From positions 2,858,824 through 2,896,380 of the forward strand of contig CP070742.1 of NCBI GenBank assembly GCA_020348065.1: a stretch of DNA of 37,557 bases. The letters run 5' to 3'. The stretch is from Candidatus Zixiibacteriota bacterium (GTDB lineage: Bacteria > Zixibacteria > MSB-5A5 > UBA10806). Made by a program: the position numbers and the translations under genes. The notes beneath the pieces are model-generated. The model was not told where the DNA came from, ran no database searches, and saw only the letters and a list, made by a program, of their open reading frames with translations. Shown piece by piece: positions 24,352 to 32,029 of this stretch (the first letter of the stretch is position 1; the number at the start of each line of letters is the position of its first letter).

Positions 24352-24921
24352 ATGAGAGTAAGTTTGTTAACCGCGATCATCCTCGGAATTTTGTTTTTGC
24401 CTGTATACGCTCAGGCGCCGGAACCGGCCGAGGCTGATACCGTAAAGCAAATGCCCAAACCGGAAATGACCAAAAAAGCGGTGGAAACCGAACAGGCGGC
24501 CGAACCGGAAATTGCCAAAGAAGCCGAAAAACCTGTACAGGCAGCCGAACCGAAAACTGCCCTGGAAGCGGAAGAAGCTGAGGAACCCGCCGGAATGGAA
24601 TTGAATCTTACGGTAAAGGAGATGACCTTTTGCGCAGGTGTAGAGGAGAGAGAACCTGTATCGGAAGACACGACGTTCAGCTCGGATGCGGGGAAGATAT
24701 TTTTCTGGTCCAACGTTCTGAACGACGGGGATGAAGCCTCAATCGAACATGTGTGGTATTACAAGGGCGAGGAGATGGCGCGGGTGATGCTGCCTGCCAA
24801 TTACCCCCGAAATCGGGTCTGGAGTTCCAAAATTATCCTGCCCGAATGGACGGGGGAGTGGATGGTGGTTATAATGGCCGGCTCCGAGAAATTGGGAGAG
24901 ATGACCTGCACCGTGGAGTAA
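24352..24921 (+). CDS. Secreted DUF2914-domain protein with an acidic repeat linker
   Basis: A signal peptide (LLTAIILGILFLPVYAQA) is followed by a low-complexity Glu/Ala/Pro/Lys linker (about 22-83) built of loose AEP, EKPVQAAEP and EAEE units. A C-terminal domain (about 85-189) has the DUF2914 look: FCAGVEEREPV, GKIFFWSNVLND, IEHVWYYKGEEMARV, NRVWSSKIILPEWTGEWMV, LGEMTCTV. This small beta-sandwich domain is found in periplasmic proteins of Proteobacteria and FCB bacteria; its function is unknown. The linker suggests reach through the periplasm or cell-wall contact. The start ATG is preceded by an ideal AAAGGAGGG. The EamA transporter frame begins inside or just after its 3' end. Confidence 0.82.
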   Translation: MRVSLLTAIILGILFLPVYAQAPEPAEADTVKQMPKPEMTKKAVETEQAAEPEIAKEAEKPVQAAEPKTALEAEEAEEPAGMELNLTVKEMTFCAGVEEREPVSEDTTFSSDAGKIFFWSNVLNDGDEASIEHVWYYKGEEMARVMLPANYPRNRVWSSKIILPEWTGEWMVVIMAGSEKLGEMTCTVE

Positions 24922-25802
24922 GGGGTAGCCGTAAAACTTACGGGTTTGTTTACGCGGCCCTTGCGGTACATACGCTATTTTGTGCCGGAACCTATCTTGT
25001 TGCCAAAGGAGCGGTTGTTGAAATCGCTCCTTTGGTTTTCGCGTTTTACAGGTTTTTAGTGGCGTCCGCGGTGTTTATCGTAATTATTGCGTTCAGAAAA
25101 AGCTTTTTCCCCTTCGAGAAAAAAGACTTGCCGATGTTGCTTCTGCTGTCATTTCTAATATATCCGGTCAATCAGACTTTTTTCCTGATCGGTATCTCGT
25201 ATACTCTTCCCACTCACGCTGCTCTGCTTTACGCCTCCACGCCGGTATGGGTTTACCTGCTGTCGATTTTAAGGAAAGAAGAAAAATCGTCTCACGGAAA
25301 GACTATCGGGATCGCGGTCGCGCTGGCCGGGGTTATCGCTTTTTTTGCGGAAAAGGGCATTGCCCTTAAATGGGACTATTTTTTGGGTAATTTTCTGGTG
25401 ATGATAGCCGTCTGGGCCTGGGCGGCTTATTCGGTCCTGGGAAAGCCTCTGGTCAAAAAATGGGGGGCCTTTACGGTAACCGCCTGGGCGTCAATAATCG
25501 GAGCGTTGATATATTCGCCGCTCGGTATTTATCAGGCCGCCGGTTTTGATTACACCGATGTCGGTATAGTCGGATGGTCCGGCGTCGCCTATACAGCCAT
25601 ACTGACGTCAGTGATCGCCTATACCCTGTGGTACTGGGGGATCAAACATTTTTCGCCGTCGAGAGTCGCCGTCTTCATGTATCTTCAACCGGTTGTGGCC
25701 GCTATTCTCGCATATTATATTTTGTATGAGAGATTATCATCGGGCAGTATCATTTCGGGTTTGATAATCCTCGCCGGCGTTTCCATCGCGCAGAGAGATT
25801 AA
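24858..25802 (+). CDS. EamA/DMT-family membrane transporter
   Basis: The frame encodes ten hydrophobic segments in two EamA repeats: VYAALAVHTLFCAGTYLVAKGAV through ALAGVIAFF, then FLVMIAVWAWAAYSVLGKPLV through IISGLIILAGVSI. This is the architecture of drug/metabolite exporters; the substrate is unknown. The start is unclear: no in-frame ATG, GTG or TTG lies between the stop of the DUF2914 gene (24921) and the first membrane segment. The nearest upstream candidates are GTG 24858, ATG 24846 or a non-standard CTG at 24906, all overlapping the DUF2914 frame, so translational coupling or a rare start codon must be involved. I used GTG 24858. Confidence 0.85.
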   Translation: MDGGYNGRLREIGRDDLHRGVRGSRKTYGFVYAALAVHTLFCAGTYLVAKGAVVEIAPLVFAFYRFLVASAVFIVIIAFRKSFFPFEKKDLPMLLLLSFLIYPVNQTFFLIGISYTLPTHAALLYASTPVWVYLLSILRKEEKSSHGKTIGIAVALAGVIAFFAEKGIALKWDYFLGNFLVMIAVWAWAAYSVLGKPLVKKWGAFTVTAWASIIGALIYSPLGIYQAAGFDYTDVGIVGWSGVAYTAILTSVIAYTLWYWGIKHFSPSRVAVFMYLQPVVAAILAYYILYERLSSGSIISGLIILAGVSIAQRD

Positions 25803-25843
25803 ATTTATTATAGATCATTGTATCCGGTTGTCCAACTTCATGC

Positions 25844-25873
25844 TTGACTTTCAAAATCCGCTTTTTTTATAGT
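25844..25873 (+). promoter_or_regulatory. Promoter of the ABC exporter gene, predicting a leaderless mRNA
   Basis: TTGACT (25844-25849) and TATAGT (25868-25873) are 18 bp apart. The expected transcription start, 6-8 bp after the -10, is 25879-25881, on the A of the ATG start codon or one or two bases past it. No Shine-Dalgarno sequence lies before that ATG. Confidence 0.65.
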
Positions 25874-25878
25874 CTTAC

Positions 25879-27627
25879 ATGAGTGATAAAAACAAATCCG
25901 CATTGGGCGTTTTAAAGCCCTACCTTTTACGATATAGGAAACTCTGGATCGCGGGAATTTTCGCGGTGGCGTCTACAAATATATTTATGCTCGCGGGACC
26001 ATGGATTTTACGGTTAGCGATTAACGATCTTGAAAAAGACGTTACGGCGAGGAGACTGGCCGCATACGCTGCCGCAATTGTACTCGTTACCCTGATCTCC
26101 GCGGCCTTCAGATTTATGATGAGACAAACCATGATCGTAGCGTCGCGCAAAGTCGAATACGATTTCCGCAACGATTTTTTCGCGCATATATTGACCCTGG
26201 ATCGGCAGTATTATGACAAAACTCCCACCGGCGATATTATGGCGAGAGCATCCAACGATATGGATTCGGTGCGTGCCATGATCGGGCCCGGTATAATGTA
26301 TTTCTGCTCCACGGCCGTAGCGCTGGTTCTGGCCATATCATTAATGGTAAAGATAAGCCTGAATCTGACCCTTCTGGCATTGATTCCGATGCCGGTTATT
26401 ACAGTCCTGGTCTTTTTTCTGGGACGAGAGGTCAACAAGAGGTATGCGAAAATCCAGAAACAATACAGCGATATCACCGCCCGTGCACAGGAAAGCTTTT
26501 CGGGCGTACGGGTGGTAAAAGCCTATGTCCGGGAAGACTACGAAATCGAAGATTTCGGATCGCTCAGCATGGAATATGTCCGGAAAAATATGTCCATGGT
26601 TCGAGTATGGGGTTTCTTTTTTCCCGCCATTGTTCTGTTCAGCGGCGTGGCGCTAATCATGGTACTCTGGTTCGGAGGCAAGGCCGTCATCGAGGGGACC
26701 ATAAACCTCGGCGATTTTGTCGCCTTCTCGGCCTATCTTCTGCTTCTCATATGGCCCATGGCAGCCCTGGGATGGGTTGTGGGATTATACCAGCGAGGAA
26801 AAGCGTCACTGGGCCGGATTAATCAGATCCTCGATGAAAAGCCGGCAGTAGCAAATACCGCCGGAGCGATAAACAGGGAGATCGAGGGGAAAATAGAATT
26901 CAGGAATTTACGGTTCGGATATGGACGGGACGTGGTCTTAAATGATATTAATATATTTATAGAGCCGGGCACCAGAGTCGCGTTGATAGGCGATACCGGA
27001 AGCGGAAAAACCACCCTCGTCTCGCTTCTCATGCGGGCATATCCAGTGGAACGAGGCATGATTTTCATAGACGATATTGATATAAACGATTACGACCTGA
27101 AATGTCTCCGCTCACAAATCGTCCCGGTTATGCAGGAGACGTTTCTTTTCTCAGATACCATCAAGCAGAATATCGCCTACGGCCGGCCCGATGTTGAGAT
27201 GGAATCCGTCAGGCAGTTCGCGCTGACCGCGGGCATCGCCGCAGAAATCGATGAATTCCCCGGGGAATACGAGACTATTCTCGGTGAACGCGGCATCACT
27301 CTCTCCGGAGGCCAGAAACAGCGAACCGCCCTGGCCAGAGCCTTGTCATCCGATCCGAGAATATTGATACTGGACGACGCATTCTCATCCGTGGATACTC
27401 GCACCGAGGAGGAAATACTTACCAATTTGCGGCAGATACTCTCCGGAAGAACGACCATAACGATTTCCCACAGAATATCGACGGTTAAAGACTCGGACAT
27501 CATACTTGTTCTTAAAGACGGTGTTGTTGTGGAAAAGGGACGTCACGCGGAATTGATAACCGCCGGGGGGCATTACGCGAGACTCTATGAAAGACAGCTT
27601 TTAGAGGACGAACTGGAAACGCTTTGA
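25879..27627 (+). CDS. ABC exporter, fused permease and ATPase (MsbA/MdlB type)
   Basis: The 582-residue half-transporter has a type IV exporter membrane domain with six segments (about 18-320) and a C-terminal ATPase. The ATPase shows Walker A GDTGSGKTT near 372, Q-loop VMQETFLF, signature LSGGQKQR near 475, Walker B ILILDDAFSSVD and the switch histidine ISHRIST. It should work as a homodimer, or with a partner half-transporter, to export lipids, peptides or drugs; the cargo is not visible. It is the first gene after a 76-bp gap with its own promoter, whose -10 abuts the ATG. Its stop overlaps the TTG of the Nudix gene (TTGA). Confidence 0.95.
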   Translation: MSDKNKSALGVLKPYLLRYRKLWIAGIFAVASTNIFMLAGPWILRLAINDLEKDVTARRLAAYAAAIVLVTLISAAFRFMMRQTMIVASRKVEYDFRNDFFAHILTLDRQYYDKTPTGDIMARASNDMDSVRAMIGPGIMYFCSTAVALVLAISLMVKISLNLTLLALIPMPVITVLVFFLGREVNKRYAKIQKQYSDITARAQESFSGVRVVKAYVREDYEIEDFGSLSMEYVRKNMSMVRVWGFFFPAIVLFSGVALIMVLWFGGKAVIEGTINLGDFVAFSAYLLLLIWPMAALGWVVGLYQRGKASLGRINQILDEKPAVANTAGAINREIEGKIEFRNLRFGYGRDVVLNDINIFIEPGTRVALIGDTGSGKTTLVSLLMRAYPVERGMIFIDDIDINDYDLKCLRSQIVPVMQETFLFSDTIKQNIAYGRPDVEMESVRQFALTAGIAAEIDEFPGEYETILGERGITLSGGQKQRTALARALSSDPRILILDDAFSSVDTRTEEEILTNLRQILSGRTTITISHRISTVKDSDIILVLKDGVVVEKGRHAELITAGGHYARLYERQLLEDELETL

Positions 27628-28175
27628 GTTTTCTGGCGCAGCAAATACCGTTGATGGAGAGTTTATTCGGATATCCTGACGAGCTCGCCTTCGTTCAACC
27701 GGTTACTGCCGACGAATATAAACGAATCGCCGGAAGCATGAAAAACCGTCGCGCCCACGATCTAACCCTGTATATAAAAAAAGATGACGGTTATATCTTC
27801 ATCGCCAAGCATTTCTATCCGCCGGGATTATACAGAGCGCCTTCAGGCGCGGCCAGACCGGGCGAGGACTTTAAGGACGGCGCCCTGAGAGAGGCGAGAG
27901 AGGAAACCGGTGTGGAAATAGAGCTTGTTAAATATATCATGAGAATCAATGTGAGGTTCGAAAATGAAGCCGACCGTATCGACTGGACCTCGCATATATT
28001 CCTCGCCAATTATATAAGTGGGGATATTGAGCCGCAGGACAAACGAGAGATCAAAGAAGCCCGATTGATATTTCCCGATGAAATCCCCGGATTTGCGGAA
28101 AAAATGAGAGAAACCAAAATCGGGGGGCTGAACTATAGAGCTTTCCTCACCGTAGAGGTGGGGAAGAGATTATAA
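27624..28175 (+). CDS. Nudix hydrolase
   Basis: The 183 residues carry a complete Nudix box, GAARPGEDFKDGALREAREETGVEIE, near residues 75-98, fitting Gx5Ex7REUxEExGU. Around it is a beta/alpha Nudix fold (TLYIKKDDGYIFIAKHFYPPGLYRAPSG, IDWTSHIFLANYISG). The protein should hydrolyse a nucleoside diphosphate linked to another moiety; which one cannot be told. The start is TTG 27624 overlapping the ABC stop, or ATG 27654, which would remove ten residues. It is co-transcribed with the exporter and converges on the Cys-rich gene 13 bp away. Confidence 0.92.
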   Translation: MSFLAQQIPLMESLFGYPDELAFVQPVTADEYKRIAGSMKNRRAHDLTLYIKKDDGYIFIAKHFYPPGLYRAPSGAARPGEDFKDGALREAREETGVEIELVKYIMRINVRFENEADRIDWTSHIFLANYISGDIEPQDKREIKEARLIFPDEIPGFAEKMRETKIGGLNYRAFLTVEVGKRL

Positions 28176-28188
28176 TCTTAAAACTAAT

Positions 28189-29070
28189 CTAAAATCTTAT
28201 CTTTCTTTTCTCCGCCCGAATGATCTCTTCTATTCGGGCGGGGCAGTTATCTGAATCCGATATCCCCCTCAGACAGTAAAACCGCCTGTAATGAGAGATC
28301 TCCTTTCTGGAGCGATCCTCGATATCTATCAACGAACAATAACTGCAGTCTTCACACTTTTCAATCGAGCCGACGATTATTTTCCCCGTTGCCCGGGCAA
28401 CCTGGGCGCGGGATATATTTATGCATTCTTTGCCGCCGTTTTTAGTCATCTCTATCTTTTTGGGATTTCTCAATATTATCCGGCCCCGATCCTCGGTAAA
28501 TATAGCGTCGAATTCCAGGTCGTCGCCTGGCGTCGCTTCCGTACGACACAAAAACCTTCCGTTGACTCTCAGGTAAATTTTGTCGTCGAAAAGGTTGTTA
28601 TCGAAATAACCGCTATCGAACGATATATAAAAGCCGTCCATATAAACCCGGCCTTGCCCGTTATCAATAGCCATTTTCAAATGAGGGAATACCGAAGCGA
28701 CAGTCCCGCCGAAGCGAACGTTTTTCCCCCGCATGCTGTCAAGCCATCCCCGGTATTCCAGAAGATCGTCCATAAATCTCTTTAGTGATTTGCCGTCCAG
28801 GTCGGTTTCGGGTCTGTAAGTCATTTTCTCGTCATAAAATTTTTTACAGGAGAAACATCCCCTGCCAACATGCTTGAAATTTTTCGGGCATTTTTTGCCT
28901 TTATCCAGATCATGGCATTTCCATAAAAACTCCACACAACCCTCAGGATAACAGCCTTTTTCTACAATTACATGATAAGGAGAGATCTCGTATTGGAATT
29001 GCCTGTGGGCAGGGTGGCGGCACTTGAAAAGCCCCTTTTGTTTTAAGAGATTTCTGATTTTTTTCAACAT
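28189..29070 (-). CDS. Unassigned cysteine-rich protein with two metal-site-like Cys clusters
   Basis: The 293-residue protein falls into three parts. The N-terminal part holds seven cysteines (17, 40, 45, 52, 61, 72, 75), including RGCFSCKKF. A helical link (LKRFMDDLLEYRGWLDSM) leads to a beta-rich middle (about 115-215: KNVRFGGTVASV, GRVYMDGFYISF, KIYLRVNGRFLC, GDDLEFDAIFTEDRGRIIL) that looks like an OB-fold-type barrel. The C-terminal part has C239-x2-C242-x2-C245, then C266 and C276 (EKCEDCSYCSLIDI, RFYCLRGI, DNCP). The spacing suggests zinc ribbons or an Fe-S cluster, and a nucleic-acid role is possible. I recognise no family. It is a single gene, convergent with the Nudix gene; its 3' end contains a 10-bp perfect hairpin (28212-28241) without a T-run. 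Confidence 0.8.
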   Translation of the reverse strand: MLKKIRNLLKQKGLFKCRHPAHRQFQYEISPYHVIVEKGCYPEGCVEFLWKCHDLDKGKKCPKNFKHVGRGCFSCKKFYDEKMTYRPETDLDGKSLKRFMDDLLEYRGWLDSMRGKNVRFGGTVASVFPHLKMAIDNGQGRVYMDGFYISFDSGYFDNNLFDDKIYLRVNGRFLCRTEATPGDDLEFDAIFTEDRGRIILRNPKKIEMTKNGGKECINISRAQVARATGKIIVGSIEKCEDCSYCSLIDIEDRSRKEISHYRRFYCLRGISDSDNCPARIEEIIRAEKRKIRF

Positions 29071-29307
29071 GATATTTAATTATAAATTGCCTGAGGCTAT
29101 TTGCAAAGACCGATTTTACATATAGATGCGCAAATTGCTGCACACCCATATTGATATTTTCCGCTTTTTCGGAGTTTTATTGCAAATCTTATTTGTTTAT
29201 CTATTGGAATTTAATAAGTTAGGGGCCTGTAAAAGAGGAGAGATGACGCGGTTAATTTTGCTTGATCGGCATATAAATTGCCTTATATTTCGGTGGAGTA
29301 ATATCTT

Positions 29308-30564
29308 ATGGTTGTTAAAGTCTTGAAAAGCGCTGTTTTTATAATCACAATTCTGAATATATTTTATTCGCCCTGCGCCGCGCAATGGGGATTGTATTTG
29401 AAGGGTTCATTGGTAACTGCTGGTCGGCCGCACGATCTGGTCGTCTCCGGTGATTACGCCTACCTGGGCGATTGGACCGCCGGTTTTACCGTTCTCAATA
29501 TAGGTGACCCGCGCTGGCCTCAACAGATTTATAATTATAATACGGACGGACTGGCCAATTCCGTTTTTCTGCATGACACCCTGGCGCTGGTGGCCGATTG
29601 GGGCCAGGGAGTTGCAATTTTCGATATTACCAATCCCGCTGCACCGTCATTTTTATCCGCATGGAATACGCCGGGGGCGGCATATAATGTTTACGCTATG
29701 GGGACCTACGCTTATATCGCCGATTTTAACGGCGGTCTTATCGTGGTTGATATCTCCGACCCGACTTTTCCCCAATACGTAACCACCCTTCAGCTCCCCG
29801 GCCTCGCCACCGGAGTCTGCGGATCAGCCAATTACATATACGCCGTCTCGTATCCGCAGGGGATAGAGACCTATGATATCTCCGAACCGGCATCTCCCGT
29901 ACACCTGAATTCATACATATCTCAGGGGCCGGCTATCAATGCGAGCGTATCGGGTAACCTGCTTTTTCTCTGTGAGGCTGATGCCGGCGTAACGGTTTTA
30001 TCCATAAATGATCCTTCAAATCCCGTACAAATGTCGATTATAAATACGCCGGTTTATGCCAATGACGCCGCCGGGGTGGATACTATCTTGTATGTGGCGG
30101 ACGATTCAGCCGGCGTTATAGCATATTCCGTAAACAATCCCCAGAATCCTTATGAACTTACAAGCTACGATAGCCCCGGGGTCGCCATGGGGATTTTCGC
30201 CTCGGACACGATCGTCTATCTCGGCGACAATAGTTCGTTTATTATCCTGATTCATACCGATACTCCCACTGGAATAGAGGAATTGGAAATTGGCTCCCCC
30301 GAATTTTTTATGATCGAATCAGTATATCCAAACCCGTTTAATCCCGAAGCTGTCATAAAGTTTAATATGGATAGGACAGCGGTGTTCTCTCTGGATGTTT
30401 ATGACATCGGCGGCCGGCTGGTGGAAAATCTCTTGAAAAAAACTCTGAACCCCGGCACATTCGAGATTACCTGGGATGGCAAAAATTGTCCCTCAGGGGT
30501 ATACCTATTCAGGCTTGCGGCCGACGGCCGTTACGCAGTCAAGAAAGCCACTCTCCTTAAATAA
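29308..30564 (+). CDS. Secreted LVIVD-repeat beta-propeller protein with a C-terminal sorting domain
   Basis: A signal peptide (VLKSAVFIITILNIFYSPCAA) precedes about six repeats of roughly 42 residues with the LVIVD pattern, for example AYLGDWTAGFTVLNIGDPRWPQ, AYIADFNGGLIVVDISDPTFPQ and LFLCEADAGVTVLSINDPSNPV. These fold as a beta propeller. The last 80 or so residues start with SVYPNPFNPEAVIKF and end with GVYLFRLAADGRYAVKKATLLK, a type A T9SS-like/FlgD-Ig sorting domain that directs secretion or surface attachment. The substrate or partner is unknown. ATG 29308 follows GGTGGAG. It stands alone: 237 bp upstream (from a divergent gene) and 204 bp downstream contain no gene that I can see. Confidence 0.9.
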   Translation: MVVKVLKSAVFIITILNIFYSPCAAQWGLYLKGSLVTAGRPHDLVVSGDYAYLGDWTAGFTVLNIGDPRWPQQIYNYNTDGLANSVFLHDTLALVADWGQGVAIFDITNPAAPSFLSAWNTPGAAYNVYAMGTYAYIADFNGGLIVVDISDPTFPQYVTTLQLPGLATGVCGSANYIYAVSYPQGIETYDISEPASPVHLNSYISQGPAINASVSGNLLFLCEADAGVTVLSINDPSNPVQMSIINTPVYANDAAGVDTILYVADDSAGVIAYSVNNPQNPYELTSYDSPGVAMGIFASDTIVYLGDNSSFIILIHTDTPTGIEELEIGSPEFFMIESVYPNPFNPEAVIKFNMDRTAVFSLDVYDIGGRLVENLLKKTLNPGTFEITWDGKNCPSGVYLFRLAADGRYAVKKATLLK

Positions 30565-30768
30565 GGTCCTTCGATTTGAAACCTTGAATATAGCCGGAAT
30601 TCTACTGACATTCCGATATTTATAGGCCGATTCAGAAGGGCATTTTTTTCCAATATCAGTGATTATTTTTCCGATTCTTGAATTACCGATTTGTTCTTAA
30701 GGCCGGGTTGATCTTCATAATCCATTGAAGCGGTTTGGGATAGGTTGAAAGCCCCTCTTTGACCGGTT

Positions 30769-32028
30769 ATGGCACAGCCTTTGAATATTCCATTAATTGA
30801 TGTTAGAGATACAAAAGAATGCGTCAGCGGAATAAAAAAATTCAAATACAGGCAGGTTGAAATGCAGAAAAGACTCGTCAGGATCGCGAACGCCGTTTTG
30901 GATCTGGAACCGGATGAGCCGGAAAAAGCGGGATACCGTGACGGCGATATCGATCCTTCAGCCCTGCGGTTGAATAATAACGAATCGATGGTGGGCCCTT
31001 CGCCCGAAGTAATGTCGGCTATAAAAAATTTCCTGGATAACGGATTGCTGAACCGGTTTCCGGATCCCCGGGCGGCCCGGTTAAAAAGTAGTATCGCGCA
31101 ATATTCGGGAATGCCGGATGAGTATATTGGATGTTATCCCGGTACAGGAATATCTCTGGAAAATATCCTGAGAGTATTCCTCGAACCCGGTGCCGAGATG
31201 TTGATCAGCGGACCTGTGCCGGCCGACAGGGTGACGGCCGCCAGAAGCGCAGGATCATCTGTTGCGGAAGCGAATTTCGATAATCCCTTCTCTCCTTCTC
31301 TGGAGCCGATTATTGATAATATCCGGAGACGTACCCGGATTCTCTATCTCGGAAATCCTTCCGAATATATCGGATCGTTTTTTTCTGAAGCGGAACTGGT
31401 TTTTCTTCTGGCCTATGCCGAAAATACGATGATAGTAATCGATGAATCGTATTTCGAGTTCAGCGGATTCTCAGTTGCCGATCTTGTTAGGAAATTCCCC
31501 AATTTGACCGTTATAAGATCGTTATCTCATGCTTTCGGGCTGGCCGCCTTGAATGTCGGTTATGTCATCACCGATCCGGAGAACCTGGATTTTATAAACA
31601 GATTGAGCGCGGGAACCGCAATCGATGCCATCTCGCAGATTGCGGCGGAGGCCGCCTTGAAAGATCGGGACTATATGCGAAAGTACGTCAGTATGGTCAA
31701 TCGTTCAAAAGACCTGATTTCCAGCAACCTGCCCGAGATCGGATACGATTTTTATATTTCGCCCGCAAACTTTTTTATTCTTCGCGTGTCGGACCCCAAA
31801 TCAACCTGCGAGTATTTGAAAAATAACGGCGTTCTTGTAAAAGACCTTTCTGAAATCAAGCAGCTGGAAGGCTATATCAGAATTACAATAGGCATGCCCG
31901 AAGAGTCAGATCGTCTTCTTTTGTTGTTAAGCAGAACCGCCGAGAGATTCGCCACCGGGTTTAATCGTAACAGGATAACAAGATCCTTAAGCCGACCCGA
32001 GATAAAAACTCAATCGCAGCTGGCGTAA
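30769..32028 (+). CDS. HisC-like fold-type I aminotransferase homologue lacking the PLP lysine (probable pseudoenzyme)
   Basis: The overall match is to histidinol-phosphate aminotransferase: LRLNNNESMVGPSPEVMSAI, NRFPDPRAARLKSSIAQYSGM, IVIDESYFEFSG (Asp225 and Tyr228 kept) and the C-terminal YIRITIGMPEESDRLL. Key PLP contacts are lost. The Schiff-base lysine is His254 (SLSHAFGLAALN instead of SLSKAFGLAGLR), the phosphate-binding Arg of that motif is Asn262, and NPNNPTG is NPSEYIG at 196-202, which loses its PLP-binding Asn. The frame is intact, so the fold is kept without transaminase chemistry. The start may be ATG 30769 or ATG 30862, which gives a HisC-like N-terminus. One base separates it from the next gene. 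Confidence 0.88.
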   Translation: MAQPLNIPLIDVRDTKECVSGIKKFKYRQVEMQKRLVRIANAVLDLEPDEPEKAGYRDGDIDPSALRLNNNESMVGPSPEVMSAIKNFLDNGLLNRFPDPRAARLKSSIAQYSGMPDEYIGCYPGTGISLENILRVFLEPGAEMLISGPVPADRVTAARSAGSSVAEANFDNPFSPSLEPIIDNIRRRTRILYLGNPSEYIGSFFSEAELVFLLAYAENTMIVIDESYFEFSGFSVADLVRKFPNLTVIRSLSHAFGLAALNVGYVITDPENLDFINRLSAGTAIDAISQIAAEAALKDRDYMRKYVSMVNRSKDLISSNLPEIGYDFYISPANFFILRVSDPKSTCEYLKNNGVLVKDLSEIKQLEGYIRITIGMPEESDRLLLLLSRTAERFATGFNRNRITRSLSRPEIKTQSQLA

Positions 32029-32029
32029 A

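Noticed and set aside
24420-24600. Glu/Ala/Pro-rich repeats in the DUF2914 gene as a tandem DNA repeat
   Set aside because: The units vary in length and sequence; this is a low-complexity protein linker rather than a DNA repeat array.
28212-28241. 10-bp hairpin between the convergent Nudix and Cys-rich genes as a terminator
   Set aside because: It lies inside the coding end of the Cys-rich gene and no T-run follows on either strand.
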